A stretch of 5,942 nt of DNA, taken from assembly GCA_030428695.1 (NCBI GenBank), contig JAUIEM010000497.1, positions 1 through 5,942 of the forward strand, in the 5' to 3' direction. Shown one piece after another: positions 1 through 5,122 of this stretch (its first letter is position 1; each line of letters opens with the position of its first letter). A program made the position numbers and the translations under genes. Under the pieces are notes generated by a model, which was given only the letters and a program-made list of their open reading frames with translations, did no database searches and was not told where the DNA came from. The stretch comes from a bacterium (lineage in GTDB: Bacteria; Planctomycetota; J058; JAJDCP01).

Positions 1-166
1 CCCGCTCGGCATCCCTCTTCTTCAGCTGGTGCTTCCAGTAGCTCAACGTCCCCGAAGGGATCCCACACCTCTTCGCGAACATCCGCAACGACAGGCCGCT
101 CCGCTGCTGCTGGGCAAGCAGCTTCCGATAGCGTCTCTCCGTCTCGTCCTTCGTCGATCTCTTCAT
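1..166 (-). CDS. tnpA: IS66-family accessory protein TnpA (partial, N-terminal 55 residues)
   Basis: The visible part begins MKRSTKDETERRYRK and continues with LLAQQQRSGLSLRMFAKRCG and IPSGTLSYWKHQLKKRDAER. The pattern of a short basic lead, then Q-x-SGLS-hh-FA-x-x-x-GI, then the helix-turn-helix recognition helix S-x-xYWKxxL, is that of the small HTH protein encoded first in IS66 elements (TnpA, usually about 100 residues). It is required with TnpB and TnpC for transposition in that family. The ATG start at 166-164 is well supported: AAAGGAGG lies 8 nt upstream on the minus strand. That ribosome binding site is the 3' arm of a long hairpin (170-216). The gene is transcribed opposite to the RHS gene and is cut by the window edge, so TnpB and TnpC would follow to the left. 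An unrelated HTH transposase orfA is possible but less likely given the terminus. Confidence 0.78.
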   Translation of the reverse strand, partial: MKRSTKDETERRYRKLLAQQQRSGLSLRMFAKRCGIPSGTLSYWKHQLKKRDAER

Positions 167-169
167 GAC

Positions 170-216
170 GACGTCCTCCTTTCGCGCACATTCTGCGCGC
201 GAAGGCGGAGGACGTC
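170..216 (-). promoter_or_regulatory. hairpin sequestering the tnpA ribosome binding site
   Basis: A perfect 10-bp inverted repeat, GACGTCCTCC (170-179) and GGAGGACGTC (207-216), encloses a second stem, TTCGCGC (181-187) with GCGCGAA (197-203), around a 9-nt loop. In minus-strand RNA the downstream arm is GGAGGACGUC, which contains the Shine-Dalgarno of tnpA. A transcript entering from outside the element would carry both arms and mask the site. A transcript starting inside the hairpin would not. This logic is known from IS10, IS50 and IS200. That it operates here is inference. Confidence 0.7.
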
Positions 217-230
217 AGGCCCGGGCTTAC

Positions 231-1126
231 CGGCCGGTTACGATCGGTACGGACGACACCGGCGCGACGGACAGCGATCCCGGTGGCGGCGGTGCGACCG
301 GAAACAACATGGTCCAGGTGACCGCAAATGTCTACGACGGAGGGAGTGACGGCGGAGACGGGAACCTCACCCAGCAGACGCAAAACGTCGACGGAGACGC
401 AGCGAACAATCGGGTGACAAGCTTCCTCTACGATTTCCGCAGCCGGCAGACGGCGATCGATGGCGAGGTCGACTTCTACGAGATCAAGACTTTCGACAAC
501 TTGAACCAGGTGACCAAGGTCGAGCGCAAGAACACGACCTCAGGTGGGACCCTGGTTGCGCAGACCGAGACTTCATTTGATGACCTTCAGCGCGTCTATA
601 AGCGCGTCCAGACCGCTGTCTCGAGCGGCACGCCGGGCAAGAACCGGGTCCTGGAGAACACGTTCCGCGACGGCAAGGGTCAGGTCATCGAGACAACCTC
701 GGGCAACGCTGCGCCTGTGCGCAAGAACACGTATGACGGCGTTGGGCGCGTAACCCGAATGACCGTTGGCTACGAGGACAGTGGCAACGACTACGTATTC
801 GAGCAGGTCGATACGACCTTTGATCCGGCGAGTCAGGCGACTCTGCGTGCTGTGCTCTCTCGCTATCACGACGACACGTCCAGCTTTGGACCTCTGGAGG
901 CGGACATCGATGCGCGCCGCCAATACTCTGCAACCTGGTTTGACGGTGTGGGTCGTATGATCGCAACCGCCGCCTATGGGACCAACGGGGGCACGGCGCT
1001 GACGCGACCGAGCACGGCACCGCAGAGCAGCGACACAGTGCTCGTCAGCCAGACCCGGTACAATGACGACGGGGAGGCATTCGAGACGGTGGACCCCATG
1101 GGTCGTGTCATGCACAAGGACTTTGA
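231..1126 (+). pseudogene. RHS/YD-repeat protein, upstream fragment (interrupted on both sides)
   Basis: About 298 codons of an RHS-type wall- or toxin-associated protein, lacking its start. The frame begins at 231 (RPVTIGTDDTGATD) and runs to 1126. YD-like units recur: NVYDGGSDGGDGNLTQ, FLYDFRSRQT, KTFDNLNQVTKVE, TSFDDLQRVYK, NTYDGVGRVTRM, WFDGVGRMIATA, RYNDDGEAFETVDPMGRV. In intact RHS proteins such repeats form a beta-strand shell that encloses a C-terminal toxin or adhesive domain. The start is lost to the IS66 element. The frame runs on from the IS end without a stop, giving a chimeric ORF from an ATG at 165, but that ATG has no Shine-Dalgarno. At the other end translation would enter the transposon after DFDD, add about 52 residues of transposon-encoded sequence and stop at 1281-1283. 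A functional product is unlikely. The missing half is at 5117-5942. Confidence 0.85.
1121..1126. repeat. target-site duplication, left copy (CTTTGA)
   Basis: CTTTGA directly abuts the left inverted repeat and is repeated immediately outside the right one. In the RHS frame it spans the third base of a GAC codon, TTT, and the first two bases of the next GAC/GAT. The base before it (A, 1120) also matches the last base of the right inverted repeat, so 7 bp cannot be strictly excluded. Six is favoured because both ends then begin TGACCGTG. Confidence 0.9.
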
Positions 1127-1152
1127 TGACCGTGTCCACACTCATCGAGGGC
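1127..1152 (+). repeat. left terminal inverted repeat of the transposon
   Basis: Begins TGACCGTGTCCACACT and continues CATCGAGGGC. Against the right end it differs only at positions 9 (T/A), 17 (C/T) and 19 (T/C). It should be the outermost transposase binding site. The sequence immediately inside it forms a perfect 10-bp palindrome, GAGGGCCCTC (1147-1156). Confidence 0.93.
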
Positions 1153-1177
1153 CCTCCGAGCGCGCTCACCGAGGGCC
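1141..1177 (+). repeat. two direct CTCAYCGAGGGCC repeats in the left end (subterminal site)
   Basis: CTCATCGAGGGCC (1141-1153, the inner half of the terminal repeat) recurs as CTCACCGAGGGCC (1165-1177), 24 bp further in with one difference. The right terminal repeat carries the same half as CTTACCGAGGGC on its own strand. Multiple internal transposase sites at the ends are typical of Tn7, Mu and Tn5053 relatives. The second copy overlaps the stop codon and final residue of the primase gene, so coding and end functions share the DNA here. Confidence 0.6.
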
Positions 1178-1999
1178 GCGCCACCGTCCACGCCGGGCCC
1201 CAGAAGCTGAACCACAGCCGCCCCCCTGGGGTAGAGAGGAGCGGACGTGCGCCATTGCCCGCGCGACGGTGCGCTGCGCGTAGCGCTCGGCATCGGCACC
1301 GCGCCGCGGGCGAGCGCGTTCGGTGAGGGCGCGAAGGACTTCGTGCGCGGGCGTGGCGCGTTCGAGCATCCTGCAGACCCAGCCCCACTCGTGGGCCGAA
1401 GGGCTGTGGTCAGTACCTCTGCGGGGAGGACGGGCTCGCCCCGCGCGAGTCCCGCGCGGCTGGTCCCCGAGTAGCTCAGCATCCAGCGCGGGGAGCGCGA
1501 CGCTTTCGGCCACCACGTTGACCCAGACGCCCGCGCGCTTCTGGTTCCGGAAACCGGCGAGGCGTCCGAGGTGCTCACCGGAGATGGAACCCAGATCCGC
1601 GCCGACGCGGAGAGCCAGCGCGCGTTGCGCGCGGTAGCGCTGGTCTTCCTCGAGAGCCGTGCGGGTCCGCAGCCAGAGCTGGCATCCCCCTTCCGGCGAG
1701 GTATGGACCGCGAGGGCGGACACACGCTGAGCGATCGTCGCCGCCCGAGACGGTGGGACGTCGTCGAGAAACACCAGGGGCCACGCGCGTCCGCGCGCAG
1801 GCCGGACGTAGATGTCGGACCCGCGCAGGTTCTCCGCCCGCGCCCAACCCAGGTGCAAGGCGTCCAGGGGAAGGCCGCGGTGCCAGATCCAGGTCCCGCG
1901 TGCGCGGCGGACGGCGAGGTCTCCCGCAACGATCCCGGCCCGCTCCCACCAGGCGAGGAAGCGGGCCGTGTGATCGCGGGCCAGCGTCCGCTGCCTCAA
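1166..1999 (-). CDS. RepB-like primase-domain protein of the transposon
   Basis: A 277-residue protein if it starts at the TTG at 1999, which overlaps the ATPase stop as TTGA. The open frame extends upstream to 2167, but that would overlap the ATPase by 172 bp and adds low-complexity Arg/Pro sequence, so the overlap start is preferred. Residues about 60-154 match what is known of RepB-like primases (AEP superfamily): SDIYVRPA, then LVFLDDVPPS with acidic D79/D80, then HTSPEGGCQLWLR, then SGEHLGRLAGFRNQK with a histidine at 143. Residues about 203-252 (EWGWVCRMLER ... RYAQRTVARAMAHV) resemble the helical PriCT domain that follows such primases. The family initiates DNA synthesis, usually for plasmid replication. 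Here it is the last gene of a transposition operon, suggesting a role in replication or repair of the transposed DNA, which is inference. The C-terminal tail is encoded inside the left end. The fold is fairly sure; catalytic activity is not. Confidence 0.75.
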   Translation of the reverse strand: MRQRTLARDHTARFLAWWERAGIVAGDLAVRRARGTWIWHRGLPLDALHLGWARAENLRGSDIYVRPARGRAWPLVFLDDVPPSRAATIAQRVSALAVHTSPEGGCQLWLRTRTALEEDQRYRAQRALALRVGADLGSISGEHLGRLAGFRNQKRAGVWVNVVAESVALPALDAELLGDQPRGTRAGRARPPRRGTDHSPSAHEWGWVCRMLERATPAHEVLRALTERARPRRGADAERYAQRTVARAMAHVRSSLPQGGGCGSASGARRGRWRGPR

Positions 2000-2850
2000 C
2001 GCTTGGATCCCGCACGGGCCCGCCGGCGGGCTTTCCCGGGCGCCGCCCCGAAGGTCTCGAGGAAGAGCTTCTCGTCGAGGCGTTCCAGGTCGCGGTGCTG
2101 TGCTGCGTCGAGCAGCTCGCTGGCCATGTTCATCAAGGTGCGCAGGTTGCCGAGTGCGCGCTCGCACAAGGTGCGGGCGAGGTCGGTGCTCAGAAGCTGC
2201 GGATTGCCTGCCTCCCGAAGGCGGTGTTCGAGGATCTCCAGCAGACTCTCGGGGCTCCGCTCGCGCAGCCGCAGGCGGACACGGACGCGGCTCCCCAACG
2301 CGGCGAGCTGCGTGGTGTGGAGCTTCATCGCGAGTCGTTCGTCGCCGGCGAGGATCACCGTGAGCAGCGACGAAGAGTCCAGGTCGGTGGCCGACAGCAG
2401 GCGCAGCTCATTGAGGACGCTGGACTGCGACTCCTGGGCCTCGTCGATCACGACGACCGTGCGGTGCAGCGCCGACTCGAGGTGCTCCCGCCAGCGCGCA
2501 CGGAGCGCCTTGGCTCCCAGCCAGCGGTTGTGAGGACGGATCGCGACGTCGTAGAGGTCGCCGAGCTCGCGATAGAAGTCCGCCAGCGAGCCCTGCGGAC
2601 GGGTAACGGTGTGGCAGACGAGGTCCGGTCGCTGCTCCAGTCGCTGGACGAGCAGCCGCAGAGCGACGGACTTCCCGTGACCCGGATCGCCGTCCACCTG
2701 CGCGAATCCGCCGGTTCGGGCGAGGTTCTCGGCGCGCCAGATGAAGTGCTCGATGTCGGGCGTGCAGAGGCAGGCAGCGATGGGAACCTCGGGCAGGAAG
2801 GGGTTGTACTTGAGACCGTAGCGGAGCAAGGCCTGGGGGCGCTTCATCAT
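1996..2850 (-). CDS. AAA+ ATPase of the transposon, ExeA/TniB/TnsC-like
   Basis: A 284-residue P-loop ATPase, the usual size for the ExeA/TniB group. Order of motifs: the family N-terminal signature YGLKYNPF (11-18), Walker A GDPGHGKS (54-61), Walker B VVVIDEAQ (132-139, D136 and E137), sensor 1 ILAGDERL (166-173), candidate arginine fingers in GSRVRVRLRL (186-195), and GNLRTLMNMA (234-243) in the lid/sensor 2 region. Such ATPases bind target DNA and activate the partner DDE transposase, as MuB, TniB and TnsC do. The ATG at 2850 overlaps the transposase stop as ATGA, implying translational coupling. A second ATG follows at once. The stop overlaps the primase start. The C-terminal tail is basic (KARRRARAGSKR), fitting DNA contact. 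No key residue is missing. A type II secretion ExeA role is rejected by the context. Confidence 0.92.
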   Translation of the reverse strand: MMKRPQALLRYGLKYNPFLPEVPIAACLCTPDIEHFIWRAENLARTGGFAQVDGDPGHGKSVALRLLVQRLEQRPDLVCHTVTRPQGSLADFYRELGDLYDVAIRPHNRWLGAKALRARWREHLESALHRTVVVIDEAQESQSSVLNELRLLSATDLDSSSLLTVILAGDERLAMKLHTTQLAALGSRVRVRLRLRERSPESLLEILEHRLREAGNPQLLSTDLARTLCERALGNLRTLMNMASELLDAAQHRDLERLDEKLFLETFGAAPGKARRRARAGSKR

Positions 2851-4298
2851 GGATTTTCCTCGTCTTCTGCGGGTTTCTCGCGCTTGTGGAGGTACGGCGG
2901 CGGGAAGCCGCTACGCCGCTGCTTGTCGAGCAGCTCCTGGAGCAGGGGCGGGAGCTTCGCTGGATCAGGTCTCGGCGCGGGGGAGAGGGAACTGACCGGC
3001 GGCTCGAGGGGCCGGCGGACGCCGTCGGCGTTGGCGGCCTTGTCGAGAGGCAGGATCGTACACACGACCGCGTCGTTGCGCGGATCGACGAGATAGGCGC
3101 GGGAGAGGTCCCAGCGCGCGTAGCGGACCGTCAACCGCACCATGTGCCGGTACCGCGACGGAACCTCGAAGCGCACTCCGTCGAGGGCGATCGTCCCGTC
3201 GCTGCTGCGCAGACACCGGCTGACCTGTCTCCCGAAAACCTGGCGAAATGTCTCGTGGTCCGGGCAATCGCGAAGGACGCAGGGCCCGTTCGCGAACCTA
3301 TCGACAGGGGTGGTCCCCGTCGCGCGATGCTGCTTGATGTTGTACTCGTACGTGATCCAGGCCTGCGTCACGTCGTTCAGGAACGTCAGGTCGAAGCGCT
3401 CAACGCCGTCGAGCATCGCGAGGAGCCGCTTCTCCAAGGGGTTCCACCACGACTCCTGCTTGGCGTTCTGTTCGGGCTCCCCGACCTCGATGAAGGCCGG
3501 CTTGATCCCGAGTCGACCCAGTCCCTGGACGACCTCGAGGGCCTTCATCGCCGACCCGTTGTCCTCCTGGATCTTGTACGGCAGGCCGCACTTCTCAAAC
3601 GCCTGTTGGAGGCCGTGCGCGAGGTTCTCGGCCGACTCGGAGAGGTACCACTGCGCGTGGCAGACCAGCCGCGAGTGGTCGTCGAGGATACAGAGCAGGT
3701 AGACCTTGGCCCACGCGCCGGTCGACAGCAGGACGCGCCGGGATCCATGGTGGAAGTCGAGGTGCCAGAGGCCTCCGACATGCGTGGCCTCGAAGGCCCG
3801 CCGCTCTCGGCGCCGCTCCTTGGCCTTGCGGGCGGACAGTCGCGGCTGCGGACGCATGCCGTTCGCCCGCATGTAGCGCCGCACGGCGCTGTAGGAAGGG
3901 ACCGGTCCGACTGCCGGCTCGGTGCGCGCGAGCGCGACGAGATTGTCGTAGTGTAGCTGGTAGGTCCAGCGAGGGTGGTCCGCGTACTGTGTCGCGATCG
4001 CCTCCGCGAGCGCAGCGTGGATCGACTTGCTGACGCCGCGGTCCTTGCGCTGTTTGCTGCGCAGCGCCTCGATCGGGTCAACCGCGTCGCGCGCGGTGTA
4101 GTACCAGCGCTCGACGGTCGAGAAGCCGACCGTGAGCAACCCCTCCTTCGTCGGGTGCTTCCAGGTCTTGGCTGCGAGGCCTTGCAGTGCTTCTCGCAGG
4201 TCGTTCTGCGCAGGCGGGGCGGCGAGCAGACCGGCCACCACAGCAAAGCGGAACTGGGCCCAGGCCTGCGGCCTGGCGGGAACATCGGATTCGGACAA
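2847..4298 (-). CDS. DDE transposase with integrase core and Mu-type C-terminal domain
   Basis: A 483-residue retroviral-integrase-fold transposase. The frame is open to 4526, but the TTG at 4298 has AAGGAG 6 nt upstream and avoids overlap with the gene before it, so it is chosen; the first residues are then SESDVPARPQ. The N-terminal part is helical, with HTH-like segments (GFSTVERWYYTARDAV; SYSAVRRYMRANGM near 135-148). The rve core follows. D181 lies in GGLWHLDFHHG, D246 in IQEDNGSA and E282 in NAKQESWWNPLE; 35 residues separate the last two, the classic D35E spacing. ILDDHSR (about 204-210) is the conserved strand between them. Residues about 367-419 (DGTIALDGVRFEVPSRYRHM onward) resemble the Mu transposase C-terminal beta-barrel. 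The Pro-rich region and charged tail (PYLHKREKPAEDEENP) may contact the ATPase, as in TnsB and MuA; that is inference. IS481 is a likely alternative database label. Confidence 0.92.
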   Translation of the reverse strand: MSESDVPARPQAWAQFRFAVVAGLLAAPPAQNDLREALQGLAAKTWKHPTKEGLLTVGFSTVERWYYTARDAVDPIEALRSKQRKDRGVSKSIHAALAEAIATQYADHPRWTYQLHYDNLVALARTEPAVGPVPSYSAVRRYMRANGMRPQPRLSARKAKERRRERRAFEATHVGGLWHLDFHHGSRRVLLSTGAWAKVYLLCILDDHSRLVCHAQWYLSESAENLAHGLQQAFEKCGLPYKIQEDNGSAMKALEVVQGLGRLGIKPAFIEVGEPEQNAKQESWWNPLEKRLLAMLDGVERFDLTFLNDVTQAWITYEYNIKQHRATGTTPVDRFANGPCVLRDCPDHETFRQVFGRQVSRCLRSSDGTIALDGVRFEVPSRYRHMVRLTVRYARWDLSRAYLVDPRNDAVVCTILPLDKAANADGVRRPLEPPVSSLSPAPRPDPAKLPPLLQELLDKQRRSGFPPPYLHKREKPAEDEENP

Positions 4299-4395
4299 GC
4301 GTCGCTCCTTGGGCTCTTCGGAACCCCGGTTCTGGTGCTGGCCAGACCCTAGAGAAGCGAGGCGGAGACTGCATTGAGCGTCCTCTGCGGACTTT
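4299..4395 (-). other. 97-nt spacer between the zinc-ribbon gene and the transposase gene
   Basis: The only non-coding gap inside the operon. It contains the transposase Shine-Dalgarno (AAGGAG, minus strand, 4310-4305). At its upstream end, overlapping the stop of the previous gene, is a short stem CTTTTC (4392-4397) with GAAAAG (4407-4412) around a 9-nt loop. There is no U-run after it, so it is not a convincing terminator. No clear promoter was found, so the transposase is probably co-transcribed with the upstream gene. Confidence 0.4.
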
Positions 4396-4974
4396 TCAGG
4401 ACCCTCGAAAAGGGGGATCGCAGGCGGTGGAAACCGGGGCGAGAAACCGGAGCAGCTGCAACAGCCGGTGCCGCAATCCGCCAGCGAAGCTCCCGAGGAG
4501 CGCTCCCGGCAGATCCTCGGGGGCATGCGCTCCGGGAACCTGCAGGCGCGCCGTTCGCCAGAACGGCGTCGCGACGAACTTCTCCCGCCACCACTCTCGC
4601 CAGCGCGCGACCGTACGCCGGTCGGCCCCGACCAGCTCCTGGAGCCTTCGACGACGGCTCGGCGTCAGGCCGTGCGTCATAGCAGCGAGCAAGACCACGA
4701 CGCCTCCGAGGTAGACCCGACGGGCGAGAAACCGCACCGAGGGCGGAGTCCGACGACGCCGGCAGCCTTCCGCGGCGCAACAGAGGCTGATCCTGCTGGT
4801 GTAGCGCGCGCGCTGCGCCAGCGACACGCCACGCGGCTGGCGAGGGAAGTCGGCTCTGTGAAGCGAGCTGCCGCAGTGTGGGCAACCGCTGCGCCTGGCG
4901 GACTCTGCGAGATCGATATCGATGACGACGAGAAGCTCGTGCACGCTCGCGCGCACGACGGGTTTCTGGGACAA
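4396..4974 (-). CDS. zinc-ribbon/helix-turn-helix protein, first gene of the transposon operon
   Basis: A 192-residue basic protein of a family I do not recognise by name. The frame extends upstream to a TTG at 5031, but the TTG at 4974 has AAGGAG exactly 7 nt upstream, so it is taken as the start (SQKPVVRASVHELL follows). Cysteines C31 and C34 (CPHCG) and C66 and C71 (CAAEGC, with C65 adjacent) form a plausible zinc ribbon, followed by the basic RRRRTPPSVRFLARRVYLG. Residues about 106-129 (SRRRRLQELVGADRRTVARW) look like a helix-turn-helix of the transposase-orfA kind. The C-terminal third is leucine-rich. It precedes the transposase on the same strand. By analogy with other multi-gene transposons it could be a regulator or a target- or end-binding factor; that is inference. 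TniQ also combines zinc and HTH elements, but no TniQ signature is seen here. Confidence 0.72.
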   Translation of the reverse strand: MSQKPVVRASVHELLVVIDIDLAESARRSGCPHCGSSLHRADFPRQPRGVSLAQRARYTSRISLCCAAEGCRRRRTPPSVRFLARRVYLGGVVVLLAAMTHGLTPSRRRRLQELVGADRRTVARWREWWREKFVATPFWRTARLQVPGAHAPEDLPGALLGSFAGGLRHRLLQLLRFLAPVSTACDPPFRGS

Positions 4975-4975
4975 T

Positions 4976-5013
4976 GGGGTTCTCCTTCGGTTTGGCGATT
5001 GAAGGAGAACCCC
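4976..5013 (-). promoter_or_regulatory. 13-bp perfect hairpin masking the ribosome binding site of the operon's first gene
   Basis: GGGGTTCTCCTTC (4976-4988) and GAAGGAGAACCCC (5001-5013) are perfect inverted repeats with a 12-nt loop. In minus-strand RNA the second arm to be made is GAAGGAGAACCCC, which contains the whole Shine-Dalgarno AAGGAG, and the UUG start at 4974 follows one base after the stem. RNA carrying both arms would hide the site. RNA starting inside the loop would not. Confidence 0.75.
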
Positions 5014-5044
5014 TCGGAGGGCTCTAATCAAGCTCTTCGAGGGG
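5010..5044 (+). repeat. 14-bp stem-loop in the right end, overlapping the RBS hairpin
   Basis: CCCCTCGGAGGGCT (5010-5023) pairs with AGCTCTTCGAGGGG (5031-5044) around a 7-nt loop. The outer 7 bp are perfect. The inner 7 have two G-U pairs in plus-strand RNA, but two A-C mismatches in minus-strand RNA. No U-tract follows on the plus strand (CCTTACC), so it is not a standard terminator. It shares CCCC at 5010-5013 with the adjacent hairpin, so the two compete for those bases. Confidence 0.55.
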
Positions 5045-5090
5045 CCTTACCACCCCTACCTCATCGAATGCGCTCAGAATGGGGGCCTAC

Positions 5091-5116
5091 GCCCTCGGTA
5101 AGTGTGGTCACGGTCA
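5091..5116 (-). repeat. right terminal inverted repeat of the transposon
   Basis: Read on the minus strand from 5116 it begins TGACCGTGACCACACT and continues TACCGAGGGC, matching the left end at 23 of 26 positions. Between it and the 14-bp stem-loop lie about 46 bp with no gene. They include CTCATCGA (5060-5067), the same 8 bp as in the left terminal repeat, perhaps an internal binding site. Confidence 0.93.
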
Positions 5117-5122
5117 CTTTGA
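5117..5122. repeat. target-site duplication, right copy (CTTTGA)
   Basis: Identical to the copy at 1121-1126 and immediately outside the right terminal repeat. After it the RHS frame resumes as GAC GCG GGG CGC (D-A-G-R). Confidence 0.9.

Larger units (their letters stand above)
1..230 (-). mobile_element. IS66-family insertion sequence, one end (rest lies left of the window)
   Basis: The end of an insertion sequence that continues off the left edge. Two things mark it: the tnpA start on the minus strand (166 down to the edge) and a terminus that, read on the minus strand from 230, begins GTAAGCCCGGGCC. IS66-family elements usually begin GTAAG and duplicate 8 bp of target. From 231 onward, in frame 0, the sequence is RHS coding, so the boundary falls where the protein character changes. 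A second GTAA motif sits 11 bp further out (minus strand, from 241), so an alternative boundary is possible but less like the family end. The predicted 8-bp target duplication would be 231-238, CGGCCGGT. Its partner copy is outside the window and could not be checked. Confidence 0.75.
1127..5116 (-). mobile_element. complete 3,990-bp DDE transposon with ATPase and primase genes
   Basis: The element is defined by 26-bp terminal inverted repeats (1127-1152 and 5091-5116, 23 of 26 identical) beginning TGACCGTG, TG...CA termini and flanking direct copies of CTTTGA (1121-1126 and 5117-5122). Precise removal restores the RHS reading frame across the junction (HKDFDDAGRV), which is strong independent proof of the ends. 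It holds four minus-strand genes: zinc-ribbon/HTH protein, DDE transposase, AAA+ ATPase and RepB-like primase. The transposase plus ATPase pair places it with the Tn552/Tn5053/Mu/Tn7 branch, whose members share TG...CA ends and 5- to 7-bp duplications. No serine or tyrosine recombinase, TniQ, passenger gene, CRISPR or attachment target is visible. All four genes look intact, so the element may be active or recently so. Confidence 0.93.

Noticed and set aside
165..1283. Chimeric open frame starting in the IS66 end and ending inside the transposon
   Set aside because: No ribosome binding site precedes the ATG at 165, the start and tail are mobile-element DNA, and only 231-1126 is RHS sequence.
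573..1388. Minus-strand open frame across the RHS fragment and the transposon end
   Set aside because: It crosses the transposon boundary, is opposite a YD-repeat frame and has no domain signature.
1166..2167. Longer 333-residue version of the primase gene
   Set aside because: Its first 56 codons overlap the conserved C-terminal part of the ATPase gene and have no family-like sequence. The TTGA overlap start at 1999 fits the operon layout better.
1753..3956. Long plus-strand open frames (447 and 356 codons) opposite the ATPase and transposase
   Set aside because: They are antisense to genes with clear catalytic motifs, have Arg/Pro/Ala-rich composition typical of GC-rich shadow frames, and show no recognisable domain.
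4392..4412. Rho-independent terminator between the zinc-ribbon and transposase genes
   Set aside because: The stem is only 6 bp with a 9-nt loop and lacks a following U-tract on either strand.
2847..4526. Longer 559-residue version of the transposase gene
   Set aside because: It would overlap the zinc-ribbon gene by about 130 bp, and the TTG at 4298 has a good Shine-Dalgarno at proper spacing.
1127..5116. CRISPR-associated or full Tn7-like transposon
   Set aside because: There is no TniQ, TnsA, Cas gene, repeat-spacer array or attachment-site context. The element is filled by the four described genes.
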